36,667 nt of DNA from Rhizobium sp. (lineage in GTDB: Bacteria > Pseudomonadota > Alphaproteobacteria > Rhizobiales > Rhizobiaceae), in assembly GCA_029865885.1 (NCBI GenBank), contig JARXAK010000115.1, positions 1 through 36,667 on the forward strand, in the 5' to 3' direction. The notes under the pieces were generated by a model. The model was not told where the DNA came from and ran no database searches. It was given only the letters and a program-made list of their open reading frames with translations. Below are positions 1-8,109 of the stretch, in pieces (the stretch's first letter is position 1; every line of letters begins with the position of its first letter). The position numbers were made by a program, and so were the translations under genes.

Positions 1-1
1 G

Positions 2-463
2 TTGGGCGAGCAGATCGCGGTGCTCGCCGATGAGCGCTACGTGACCTACGGCATCATCGTCGCGGGGCTGTGGCCGCAGACCGCCTATTGCATGATCCTC
101 TACCTGACAGGCCTCAACAACATCAATCCGGAGCAGGTGGAAGCCGCGCGCATGGACGGTGCCAAGGGGCTGAAGCTTCTGTGGCACGTCATCCTGCCGC
201 AGCTTGCGCCGGCAACCTTCATCGCCATGGTGGTGACCGTGATTGGCTCGCTGCGCTCCTTCGATCTCGTGTCGATCATGACGGCCGGCGGCCCCTACGG
301 ATCGAGCCAGGTCCTGTCCTACTTCATGTATGAGCAGGCTCTGTCCGAGTACGGCTTCCGCATGGGTTATGGCGCGTCGATTGCGGTCGTGCTCTTCCTC
401 ATCATGATGGTCTTCATCTCGCTCTTCATCGTTCGCATGCTCGCCCAGGAAAGGAACGCCTGA
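2..463 (+). CDS. Sugar ABC transporter permease, MalF/UgpA-type (5'-truncated by window edge)
   Basis: This is the C-terminal 153 residues of an inner-membrane permease; the frame is open to the window edge, so the true start lies upstream and the first TTG is not a credible start. It carries the cytoplasmic EAA loop (EAARMDGAKGLKLLWHVILP), which docks the ATPase, and ends in hydrophobic segments typical of binding-protein-dependent transporters of the CUT1 (oligosaccharide) class. Its TGA overlaps the next permease's ATG by one base (TGATG), so the two are almost certainly translationally coupled and form a heterodimeric channel. The downstream alpha- and beta-galactosidases suggest a galactoside substrate. 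The matching periplasmic binding protein is not in the window and is expected just upstream. Confidence 0.92.
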   Translation: MGEQIAVLADERYVTYGIIVAGLWPQTAYCMILYLTGLNNINPEQVEAARMDGAKGLKLLWHVILPQLAPATFIAMVVTVIGSLRSFDLVSIMTAGGPYGSSQVLSYFMYEQALSEYGFRMGYGASIAVVLFLIMMVFISLFIVRMLAQERNA

Positions 464-1314
464 TGTTCCCCACTCCGATCCAGAAGGCCTCGCCCTTTGC
501 GCAGAGGGCCTACAAGATCCTGCTGCCGGTGGCACTTTTCCTCTGGCTGCTGCCGCTGATCGGCGTCGCCATCACGTCGGTGCGCCCGGCCGGCGACCTC
601 GCCGCCGGCAATTATTTCGGTATTCCCTCCAGTTTCGCCGGCTTCGAGAACTATTCGGCGGTCTTCAACAATTCGCCGATCGGCTATTACATCCTGAACT
701 CGTTCAAGGTGACGATCCCGACGGTGATTGGCGCGGTCGCACTCTCCTGCCTCACCGGCTTTGCGCTCGCGGTCTACAAGTTCAAGGGCAATCTCGTCCT
801 GTTCTTCATGTTCGTCGCTGGCAACTTCATCCCGTTCCAGATCCTGATGGTTCCGGTTCGTGACATGACGCTTCGCGCTGGTCTCTACGACACGACGATG
901 GGCCTCGTGCTCTTCCACGTCGCCTTCCAGACCGGCTTCTGCACGCTGTTCATGCGCAATTTCATCAAGGGCCTGCCCTTTGCGCTGATTGAATCGGCGC
1001 GCGTCGAGGGCGTGTCAGAATGGCGGATCTTCCGCTATATCGTGCTGCCGCTGATGCGTCCGGCGATCGCTGCCTTGTCCGTGCTGATCTTCACCTTCGT
1101 CTGGAACGACTACTTCTGGGCGACCGTGCTCGTGCAGGGCCAGCACGCCATGCCGGTGACTGCGGGTCTCTATTCGCTGAACGGCCAGTGGGTTGCCGCC
1201 TGGCATCTCGTGTCCGCCGGTTCGATCGTTGCGGCCCTGCCGCCGGTCGCCATGTTCTTTCTCATGCAGCGCCACTTCATCGCTGGCCTCACACTCGGAG
1301 CGACCAAAGGATGA
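463..1314 (+). CDS. Sugar ABC transporter permease, MalG/UgpE-type
   Basis: This is a complete 283-residue inner-membrane permease, the usual length for MalG-like CUT1 subunits. A first hydrophobic segment lies near residues 20-40, several more follow, and the EAA loop is visible as ESARVEGVSEWRIFRYIVLP. A purine-rich AGGAAAGGAA lies just upstream of the ATG inside the end of the preceding permease. Its TGA overlaps the ATG of the alpha-galactosidase (ATGA). It should pair with the preceding permease and the ATPase at 3409 to import galactosides. The exact substrate (melibiose, raffinose or other galacto-oligosaccharides) is inferred from the enzymes in the operon and cannot be read from the permease. 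Confidence 0.93.
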   Translation: MFPTPIQKASPFAQRAYKILLPVALFLWLLPLIGVAITSVRPAGDLAAGNYFGIPSSFAGFENYSAVFNNSPIGYYILNSFKVTIPTVIGAVALSCLTGFALAVYKFKGNLVLFFMFVAGNFIPFQILMVPVRDMTLRAGLYDTTMGLVLFHVAFQTGFCTLFMRNFIKGLPFALIESARVEGVSEWRIFRYIVLPLMRPAIAALSVLIFTFVWNDYFWATVLVQGQHAMPVTAGLYSLNGQWVAAWHLVSAGSIVAALPPVAMFFLMQRHFIAGLTLGATKG

Positions 1315-3416
1315 GCAAGACTATCACCATCGATTCCGGTCAGCTGGCGCTGAGCCTGCGTCTGCCGGAACTTGGCATGCCGGAAATCCTGTCTTTCGGG
1401 ACAGAGCCCGCAGACGCCGATCCGCTGTTCGAGATCGAACGCTCAAGCCGTGTCAACGGCATGGACGTGGCCGTGCCCTCATCCGTTCTGCTGCCAACGG
1501 GTGGCATGGGCTTCTTCGGATGGCCGGCAATTGCCGGGCATCGGGCGGGTCGCGATTTCGTCGCGCAGTTCGGCAACTGGGAATGCCTCCGGGACGGGCA
1601 CCATGCCATTCTCGTCGGCGATGACCCGGTAGCCAAGCTCGCGCTTTCGATCAAGCTCACGGCACATCCCTCCGGCCTGATTTCGATGGCGACCAAGCTG
1701 ACCAATCGCGGCGAGACCGACTACCAGCTCGACCGCTGCATGGCCGGCACATTCCCGGCTCCCGCAGGTGATCTGCAGGTCATGAGCTTCACCGGCATCT
1801 GGGGCCGCGAATTCCAGACGAGGCGCGAGCTTCTCGGCAATGGCACCTGGATCCAGGAAAACCGTCGCGGACGCACTTCGCATGACCGCTTCCCGATGTT
1901 GTTCATCGAAAGCGAAACCCAGATCTTTGGCGTGACGCTCGGCTTCAGCGGCAACCACCAGATGGTGATTGACCGGACCGATGACGGCCGGCGTCTCGTG
2001 CATCTCGGAGAGCTCTTCGAGCCGGGTGAGATCATCCTTGCACCGGGCGAAAGCTATGAGAGCCCGACGGCCTATGCCGGTGCCGATACGGAAGACTTCC
2101 ACGCCTTTGTCCGCGAGGAGCTGACCACCTGGCCCGGCGGCACGATGAGCCCCCGTCCGGTGACGCTCAACACCTGGGAAGGCAATTACTTCGATCACCA
2201 GATGGGCTCGCTGAAAGCCCAGGCGACGGCCGCAGCCGAACTCGGCATCGAGCGCTTCGTGCTGGATGACGGCTGGTTCGGCAAACGCGACGACGACACG
2301 ACGAGCCTCGGCGACTGGGACATCGACGCCCGGAAATACCCGGATGGCCTCAAGCCGCTGGTGGATCATGTCACCGGGCTCGGCATGCAGTTCGGCATCT
2401 GGTTCGAGCCGGAAATGGTGAACCCGGTTTCCGAGCTCTACAAGGCACATCCCGACTGGGCGTTGACCATCGAGGGCCGTCCGATCCTTGAATCGCGCAC
2501 CCAGCTTGTGCTGGATCTGACACGTCCTGAGGTTTCCGACTACCTCTTCGCCAAGATCGACGCGGTGCTGTCCAACCACGCCGTCTCCTACGTCAAATGG
2601 GACATGAACCGGGATCTCACGCACGTGGCCGGTCGCGACGGCAAGGCGAAAACCTCAGCCCAGACCCGGGCTGTCTATGCCCTGATGGACCGGGTCCGCG
2701 CTGCCCATCCGGATGTCGAAATCGAAAGCTGCGCCTCCGGCGGTGGCCGCATCGACTACGGCGCCCTGAAACGCACCCATCGCGTCTGGACGTCGGATTG
2801 CACGGATGCGCTGGAGCGGCTGGAAATCCAGCGCGGCGCTTCGGTCTTCGTGCCGCCGGAGATCCTTGGATCGCATATCTCCGCATCGCCCAATCATCAG
2901 ACGGGGCGGCGCCACAGCCTGTCCTTCCGGGCCCTTGTGGCACTTGCCTATCACCTCGGCGTCGAGCTCAATCCGCTGGAACTCTCGGACGAGGAACGCA
3001 CGGAACTCAAGGTCTATATCGAGGCCTACAAACGTCTCCGAGGTCTCTTCCATGCACCGGGCGCGAGTTTCAGGCTCGAGCCACTCGACGGACGTTACGT
3101 CTGGGGTGCGGCTTCGCCGGAAAAGATCGTCGTGATCGTTGGCCAGGGTCCGCAAATGGTCGGCGAACAGCCCGCACCTTTGTATTTGCCCGAAAGCGTC
3201 ACACGCCTTGGCGGCACCTGGACGATCTCCTCGATCCTGCCGGCAGAACCCGAATTCATCCGTATCTCCGAGGGGCAGAAGCGCCTTCTCTCCGGCGGGG
3301 TTCCCTTCTCGCTCGACATGGCGGGCGCAAGCGGCCTGCCGCTGCCGATGCTGAAGCCGGAAAGCGCCCTGCTTCTCGAACTGACACCTTTCAAGGGAGG
3401 CAAGACCCATGGCTGA
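1311..3416 (+). CDS. Alpha-galactosidase, glycoside hydrolase family 36
   Basis: This 701-residue enzyme should release terminal alpha-linked galactose from melibiose, raffinose-type sugars or similar. It has the GH36 layout: a beta-rich N-terminal domain, then a TIM barrel with [12 protein letters not shown], the nucleophile motif KWDMNRD (Asp431), [10 protein letters not shown], and the acid/base Asp496 in WTSDCTD. The 65-residue spacing between the two aspartates is close to that of characterised GH36 enzymes. There is no signal peptide, so hydrolysis is expected in the cytoplasm after ABC import. The open frame continues upstream to 1020, but the ATG at 1311 gives a normal N-terminus and overlaps the permease stop by 4 nt. 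Relatives are called melA, agaL or rafA depending on species, so I leave the symbol empty. Confidence 0.95.
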   Translation: MSKTITIDSGQLALSLRLPELGMPEILSFGTEPADADPLFEIERSSRVNGMDVAVPSSVLLPTGGMGFFGWPAIAGHRAGRDFVAQFGNWECLRDGHHAILVGDDPVAKLALSIKLTAHPSGLISMATKLTNRGETDYQLDRCMAGTFPAPAGDLQVMSFTGIWGREFQTRRELLGNGTWIQENRRGRTSHDRFPMLFIESETQIFGVTLGFSGNHQMVIDRTDDGRRLVHLGELFEPGEIILAPGESYESPTAYAGADTEDFHAFVREELTTWPGGTMSPRPVTLNTWEGNYFDHQMGSLKAQATAAAELGIERFVLDDGWFGKRDDDTTSLGDWDIDARKYPDGLKPLVDHVTGLGMQFGIWFEPEMVNPVSELYKAHPDWALTIEGRPILESRTQLVLDLTRPEVSDYLFAKIDAVLSNHAVSYVKWDMNRDLTHVAGRDGKAKTSAQTRAVYALMDRVRAAHPDVEIESCASGGGRIDYGALKRTHRVWTSDCTDALERLEIQRGASVFVPPEILGSHISASPNHQTGRRHSLSFRALVALAYHLGVELNPLELSDEERTELKVYIEAYKRLRGLFHAPGASFRLEPLDGRYVWGAASPEKIVVIVGQGPQMVGEQPAPLYLPESVTRLGGTWTISSILPAEPEFIRISEGQKRLLSGGVPFSLDMAGASGLPLPMLKPESALLLELTPFKGGKTHG

Positions 3417-4500
3417 CGTAAGCCTTCGCGACGTCAAGAAACAGTTTGGCGCGCTCAGCGTCATCAAGGGCGTCGATCTCGACGTCAAGGATGGCGAGTT
3501 CTGCGTGTTTGTCGGCCCTTCCGGCTGCGGCAAGTCCACGCTTCTGCGCATGATTGCGGGCCTTGAGGACATCACCTCCGGTTCGCTTGCGATCGGTGGC
3601 CAGGACATGACCAGCATCGGCCCGTCCGAGCGCGGCGTTGCCATGGTCTTCCAGTCCTATGCGCTCTACCCGCATATGACAGTCGAGGAGAATATCGGCT
3701 TCGGTCTGAAGATGACCGGGCATCCGAAGGCCATGATTGCGGAACGCACCGCAATCGCCGCCAAGATGCTGCAGCTCGAGCCGCTTTTGCAGCGCAAGCC
3801 CGGCCAGCTTTCCGGCGGCCAGCGCCAACGCGTGGCGATCGGCCGTGCGATCGTGCGCAATCCGGAAGTCTTCCTGTTCGACGAACCGCTGTCCAACCTC
3901 GACGCGGCGCTGCGTGTGCAGATGCGCACGGAGCTTTCCAAGCTGCATCAGGACCTGAAGGCGACGATGATCTACGTCACGCATGATCAGGTCGAAGCCA
4001 TGACCATGGCCGACAAGATCGTCGTGCTCTCGGCCGGCAAGATCGAGCAGGTCGGATCGCCGCTCGAGCTCTATCACCGCCCGAACAACCTTTTCGTTGC
4101 CGGCTTCATCGGCTCGCCGAAGATGAATTTCCTCAAGGTTCAGGCCTCGGCCGCCGATGGTGCCGCCGTGGTTCGCCTGCCGGGCGCCGACATCTCGATC
4201 CCGACACATGGGGCGAGCGTTCCAGCCGGAGAGCTGACCTTCGGTATCCGGCCCGAGCATATCGACGCGACCGGCAAGGGCGATGTCGTCATCGACGCGA
4301 CCGTCAAGTTTGCCGAATATCTGGGCTCGGAGACGCTGTTCTTCGTGACCCTGGCCGATGGCTCCGAACTCGCCGTGAAGGCCGGTGGCCTCGCCAGCGA
4401 GAAGCCGGGCCAGACGCTGCGCCTCGGCATCAATGCCAAGGCCTGCCATCTGTTCGACAAGGACGGCAAGGCCGTCATCAATGGGGATCTGACACGATAA
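3409..4500 (+). CDS. Sugar ABC transporter ATP-binding protein, UgpC/MsmX/MalK-type
   Basis: This 363-residue cytoplasmic ATPase energises the transporter. Walker A is GPSGCGKST (Lys42), the Q-loop is [12 protein letters not shown], the signature is [13 protein letters not shown], Walker B is [12 protein letters not shown] (Glu159), and the switch His is in [15 protein letters not shown]. After the nucleotide-binding domain there is a C-terminal TOBE/MalK regulatory domain of about 120 residues, as in the CUT1 family. The ATG overlaps the end of the alpha-galactosidase by 8 nt and is preceded by AAGGGAGG at 3393-3400. The stop shares one base with the next gene's ATG. Some MalK-like ATPases serve several transporters, so it need not be exclusive to this permease pair. 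Confidence 0.96.
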   Translation: MADVSLRDVKKQFGALSVIKGVDLDVKDGEFCVFVGPSGCGKSTLLRMIAGLEDITSGSLAIGGQDMTSIGPSERGVAMVFQSYALYPHMTVEENIGFGLKMTGHPKAMIAERTAIAAKMLQLEPLLQRKPGQLSGGQRQRVAIGRAIVRNPEVFLFDEPLSNLDAALRVQMRTELSKLHQDLKATMIYVTHDQVEAMTMADKIVVLSAGKIEQVGSPLELYHRPNNLFVAGFIGSPKMNFLKVQASAADGAAVVRLPGADISIPTHGASVPAGELTFGIRPEHIDATGKGDVVIDATVKFAEYLGSETLFFVTLADGSELAVKAGGLASEKPGQTLRLGINAKACHLFDKDGKAVINGDLTR

Positions 4501-6428
4501 TGCTGGGCGTCTGCTACTATCCGGAACACTGGGACGAAAGCCGGTGGCGAACCGACGCGCGCCGGATGCGCGAACTCGGCATTTCCTTCGTGCGTGTCGG
4601 TGAGTTTGCCTGGTCTCGTCTGGAGCCCTCGCGCGGCAATTTCACCTTCGAATGGCTCGATCGGGCGATTGACGTATTGCATGAAGCGGGCCTTAAGGTC
4701 GTGCTGGGAACGCCGACCGCAACCCCGCCCAAGTGGCTGGTGGACGAATGCCCCGACATCATTCCCTATGACGAACAGGGCCGCCCGCGCGGCTTCGGCT
4801 CGCGTCGCCACTACACCTTCTCCTCGGAAACCTGGTGGAAGGAGAGCGCCCGGATCGTCGAGATGGTCGCCAAGCGCTATGGCGAACACCCCGGCATTGT
4901 CGGCTGGCAGACGGACAATGAGTATGGCTGTCACGATACGACGGTTTCCTGGGGTCCTGAAGATCTGAAGAGCTTCAAGCGCTGGCTGCGGCTGCGCTAC
5001 CAGTCGACCGACCAGCTCAACGAAGCCTGGGGTTCGGTCTTCTGGTCGATGGAGCTTTCGAGCTTCGACGACGTCGCCCTGCCGAACCTGACGGTGACGG
5101 AGCCAAACCCTGCAACGCGTCTCGACTTCTGGCGCTTCCATTCGGATCAGGTCGCGGCTTACGACAAGATGCAGTGCGAGATCATCCGCAAGCATTCGCC
5201 GAATCGCTGGATCACCCATAACTTCATGGGCTTCGTCTCCGATTTCGATCACTTCAAGGTCGGCGACAATCTCGATCTGGCCTCCTGGGACAGCTATCCG
5301 ATCGGCTTCGTCGAGAAGTTCCCCTTCACGGAGGACGAGCGCAATCGCTGGGCCGAGACCTCGCATCCCGATATCGCGCCCTATCACCACGATCTCTACC
5401 GCGCGGTCGGCAAGGGTCGCTTCTGGGTGATGGAGCAGCAGCCGGGTCCGGTGAACTGGGCGCCGTGGAACCCTGTGCCGAAGCCCGGCATGGTTCGGCT
5501 CTGGACCTGGGAGGCGCTCGCGCACGGAGCCGATGTCGTCAGCTATTTCCGCTGGCGCCAGGCACCCTTCGCGCAGGAACAGATGCATGCGGGTCTGAAC
5601 CTGCCCGGTCTCGACGAGTGGTCGCCGGGCGGCAAGGAAGCCATGCAGGTTTCGGACGAACTGGCCGCCCTTGGCGCGCTTCCCGAAACGAGCCAGGCGC
5701 CCGTGGCGCTGGTCTTCGACTATCAGAGCTACTGGTCGACGATGATCCAGCCGCAGGGCAAGGATTTCCGCTACGAGGAACTCTGCTTCCGCTGGTATGA
5801 GGCGCTGCGTCACCTGGGCCTCAACGTCGACTTCGTCCGTCCGGGCGCTTCGCTCGAAGGCTATCCGCTTGTTGTCGTGCCCTGCATGACGGAAGTCACC
5901 GAAGCCGCACGGGCCGAGCTTGAGAAGGCCAGGGGTGTCGTCGTGATCGGTGCGCGCACGGGTTCGCGCGACCGCAATTTCCGCATCCCGGAAAACCTGC
6001 CGCCGGGTCCGCTGGGTGCACTCACGGGCAATCGCGTCATTCAGGTCTCCTCCATGCGTCCGGGTCTCTCGGATGGCGTTTCCGGTGCGGTTTCGGGTCA
6101 TGCGATCCGCTGGCGCGAATATGTCGAGACATCGGCTTCGGTGCTCGCCACCTTCGACAATGGCGATCCGGCACTGACCGAGAAGGGCAATGTGCTCTAT
6201 CTCGCCTGCTGGGCCGATGCCGGACTTCTGTCAGGCGTCCTTGAACTCGCAACGAAGAAGGCCGGCGTTGCGACGCTGCGTGTCCCCGACTTCATCCGTA
6301 TCCGCCGCCGCGGCAACCTCGTCTTCGCCTTCAACTATGGCACCGAAGACTGGATGCTGCCCGAAGGCGCCGATCTGGTGCTTGGCGAGAGCGTGCTGAA
6401 GCCGCAGGCCGTCGCCGCCTGGCGCTGA
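4500..6428 (+). CDS. Beta-galactosidase, glycoside hydrolase family 42
   Basis: This 642-residue enzyme starts with the hallmark GH42 N-terminus ([11 protein letters not shown]). The acid/base Glu141 is in QTDNEYGCH and the nucleophile Glu312 is in FWVMEQQPGPVNW; these numbers match the catalytic pair described for the Thermus A4 GH42 enzyme. The TIM barrel is followed by the trimerisation (flavodoxin-like) and small beta domains. GH42 enzymes act on beta-galactosides, often plant galactan fragments or galacto-oligosaccharides rather than lactose itself. There is no signal peptide, so it is cytoplasmic. It is the last gene of the operon: its ATG overlaps the ATPase stop by one base and a strong terminator follows 21 nt after its stop. 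Its presence implies that the importer carries beta- as well as alpha-galactosides. Confidence 0.95.
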   Translation: MLGVCYYPEHWDESRWRTDARRMRELGISFVRVGEFAWSRLEPSRGNFTFEWLDRAIDVLHEAGLKVVLGTPTATPPKWLVDECPDIIPYDEQGRPRGFGSRRHYTFSSETWWKESARIVEMVAKRYGEHPGIVGWQTDNEYGCHDTTVSWGPEDLKSFKRWLRLRYQSTDQLNEAWGSVFWSMELSSFDDVALPNLTVTEPNPATRLDFWRFHSDQVAAYDKMQCEIIRKHSPNRWITHNFMGFVSDFDHFKVGDNLDLASWDSYPIGFVEKFPFTEDERNRWAETSHPDIAPYHHDLYRAVGKGRFWVMEQQPGPVNWAPWNPVPKPGMVRLWTWEALAHGADVVSYFRWRQAPFAQEQMHAGLNLPGLDEWSPGGKEAMQVSDELAALGALPETSQAPVALVFDYQSYWSTMIQPQGKDFRYEELCFRWYEALRHLGLNVDFVRPGASLEGYPLVVVPCMTEVTEAARAELEKARGVVVIGARTGSRDRNFRIPENLPPGPLGALTGNRVIQVSSMRPGLSDGVSGAVSGHAIRWREYVETSASVLATFDNGDPALTEKGNVLYLACWADAGLLSGVLELATKKAGVATLRVPDFIRIRRRGNLVFAFNYGTEDWMLPEGADLVLGESVLKPQAVAAWR

Positions 6429-6449
6429 GGACAGATCTAACCCAGGAAT

Positions 6450-6477
6450 AAGGGGAGGCTTCGGTCTCCCCTTTTTT
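6450..6477 (+). terminator. Rho-independent terminator of the galactoside operon
   Basis: AAGGGGAG pairs with CTCCCCTT, extended by G-T and C-G pairs to a TTCG tetraloop closed by C-G. This is an approximately 10-bp stem capped by a very stable cUUCGg loop, followed directly by six T. It lies between the GH42 gene and the next gene. Confidence 0.9.
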
Positions 6478-6517
6478 GTGCCTTGTCATTTGGGTTGTTC
6501 GTGGCAAGTTGCCCGCC

Positions 6518-7324
6518 ATGAACAAAGTGATCCTGATCGTTCTCGACGGGCTGCGTTATGACGTGGCCCGTACCTGTCTCGGCTATATGGAGGGTCTCGT
6601 GGCCGCAGGCCAAGCCGATGTGCGCAAGCTCACCTGCGAGCTGCCGGCCATGTCGCGCCCGCTCTATGAAACGCTGCTGACGGGACGACGACCCGTCGAC
6701 CACGGCGTGGTCAGCAATGGCGTCGTGCGGCGCTCAAGCGGCGACAATCTGTTTGCGCGGGTTCGGGCCCAGGGTGGCGTGACGGCTGCTGCCGCTTATC
6801 ATTGGGTTTCGGAGCTTTATGTGTCCTGCCCGTTCGACCGTTATCGCGACCGTATTCTCGTCGATGGTACAGGCGATATCGCCCATGGCGTCTTCTACTG
6901 GGACGATGGCTACCCCGACAGCCACCTCTTCGCCGATGCCGAATGGCTGGTGCGGTCGAAATCGCCGGATTTCTTGCTTCTGCACCCGATGAATGTCGAT
7001 GATGCCGGGCACAAGCATGGGGGCGACAGCATCGGTTATCGCAATGCGGCGCGCATGCAGGGTGATCTGCTTGCGCGGCATGTGCCTGATTGGGTCGAGG
7101 CCGGTTACAGCGTGATCGTCACGGCCGATCATGGCATGGGCGACGACGGCAATCATGCGGGCCCGACACCGGAGGAAACGGAAGTGCCCTTCTACACCGT
7201 GGGCTTCCGCATCGAGAAAGCGGCCCTGCTGCAGCAGATCCAGATTGCCGGCCTCGTCTGCCGGCTGATGGACATCGATCCCGGCGACATGCCGGCTTTC
7301 GACGGTGCCGTCGAGCCGCTCTGA
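6518..7324 (+). CDS. Alkaline-phosphatase superfamily protein (type I phosphodiesterase/nucleotide pyrophosphatase-like)
   Basis: This is a 268-residue, probably cytoplasmic, metal-dependent phospho-ester hydrolase. The fold-specific metal ligands are visible in order: Asp10 in IVLDGLRYD, a candidate nucleophile Ser46 in LPAMSRPLYETLLTG, Asp161/Asp162 and His165 in NVDDAGHKHGG, Asp204-His205 in TADHGMGDD, and His213 in GNHAG. This matches the type I phosphodiesterase/nucleotide pyrophosphatase branch, but the substrate cannot be read from sequence. The open frame extends to 6476, inside the terminator; the ATG at 6518 (MNKVILIVLDGLR) is the natural start because the metal-binding strand normally lies within the first dozen residues. 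It follows the operon terminator, so it probably has its own promoter, perhaps shared with the two genes behind it. Confidence 0.85.
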   Translation: MNKVILIVLDGLRYDVARTCLGYMEGLVAAGQADVRKLTCELPAMSRPLYETLLTGRRPVDHGVVSNGVVRRSSGDNLFARVRAQGGVTAAAAYHWVSELYVSCPFDRYRDRILVDGTGDIAHGVFYWDDGYPDSHLFADAEWLVRSKSPDFLLLHPMNVDDAGHKHGGDSIGYRNAARMQGDLLARHVPDWVEAGYSVIVTADHGMGDDGNHAGPTPEETEVPFYTVGFRIEKAALLQQIQIAGLVCRLMDIDPGDMPAFDGAVEPL

Positions 7325-7329
7325 GACAA

Positions 7330-7376
7330 TCTGTGCCTGATCCGGTTTGGCTACCCGCCGTAGTGGGTAGCACAGA
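7330..7376 (+). other. Potential structured RNA leader upstream of the SDR gene
   Basis: In the 68-nt gap before the SDR start, TCTGTGC (7330-7336) is complementary to GCACAGA (7370-7376), and GCTACCC (7350-7356) to GGGTAGC (7365-7371). The arms share two bases on the right and could form one stem with a left-side bulge. The Shine-Dalgarno (CAGGAG, 7381-7386) sits just after the structure. There is no T-tract, so it is not a classical terminator. It could be a translational control element or an operator-like palindrome (GCTACCC-8-GGGTAGC). Confidence 0.35.
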
Positions 7377-7392
7377 CCTGCAGGAGATCCAG

Positions 7393-8109
7393 ATGTCCGA
7401 CTTTTCCGGAATGACGTCCCTCAATCCCGGCTACCGCGCGCTTGTGCTTGGCGCGAGCGGAGGCATCGGCGGCGCCTTTGCAGCTGCGATCAAGGCCGAT
7501 CCCGCCTGTGGCAGCGTGGTGGAGCTGTCCCGGAGCCATGACGGTTTCGACATCACGGATGATGCCTCTGTCGGTGCGGCGGCAGCCCGGCTCTCGGAAG
7601 CGGGCCAGAAGTTCGATCTCATTCTCTGTGCGACGGGTGCGCTTGTCATCAATGGCAATGGCCCGGAAAAGACGATCAAGGCGATCCAGGCCGATGTGAT
7701 GGCGGCGCAGTTTGCGTTGAACGCGATCGGTCCGGCGCTGGCACTGAAGCACTTCGCGCCGCTGCTCTCCAACGAGGGCAAGAGCGTGTTTGCCACGCTG
7801 TCGGCACGGGTCGGCTCGATCGGCGACAACAAGCTTGGCGGCTGGATCTCCTATCGCTCGGCCAAATCGGCTCTGAACCAGATCACCCGCACTTCGGCGA
7901 TTGAGATTGCCCGTCTCAGACCGAAAAGCGTGGTCGTCGCCCTGCATCCCGGCTCCGTCGATACCGGCTTTTCCGGCGGCTTTTCCAAGACGCATGACAA
8001 GATCCAGCCATCGGAAAGTGTGGCGATGATGCTTTCGGTGCTTGATGGCCTTGAGCCGGCGCAGACCGGTGGCTTCTTCGCCTATGATGGCCAACCGATC
8101 GAATGGTGA
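7393..8109 (+). CDS. Short-chain dehydrogenase/reductase (CsgA-like SDR)
   Basis: This 238-residue Rossmann-fold oxidoreductase has the nucleotide-binding glycine motif GASGGIG (residues 20-26), a CATGAL segment in place of the NNAG motif, and the catalytic YxxxK as Tyr154 and Lys158 in SYRSAKSALNQ. The short, compact form resembles the C-factor/CsgA-like SDR group, which often sits next to photolyase genes in proteobacteria. The substrate is unknown. The start is chosen at the ATG preceded by CAGGAG; the open frame to 7090 runs back through the phosphatase gene and is a shadow. Its stop overlaps the photolyase start region, so the two proteins are probably made together. Confidence 0.88.
   Translation: MSDFSGMTSLNPGYRALVLGASGGIGGAFAAAIKADPACGSVVELSRSHDGFDITDDASVGAAAARLSEAGQKFDLILCATGALVINGNGPEKTIKAIQADVMAAQFALNAIGPALALKHFAPLLSNEGKSVFATLSARVGSIGDNKLGGWISYRSAKSALNQITRTSAIEIARLRPKSVVVALHPGSVDTGFSGGFSKTHDKIQPSESVAMMLSVLDGLEPAQTGGFFAYDGQPIEW

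Noticed and set aside
1020-1310. N-terminal extension of the alpha-galactosidase frame
   Set aside because: These 97 extra codons overlap the permease coding sequence and do not resemble GH36; the ATG at 1311 overlaps the permease stop in the usual operon fashion.
4140-6101. A 653-codon antisense frame over the ATPase end and the GH42 gene
   Set aside because: It crosses the boundary of two well-supported sense genes and encodes no recognisable domain; it is a codon-bias shadow.
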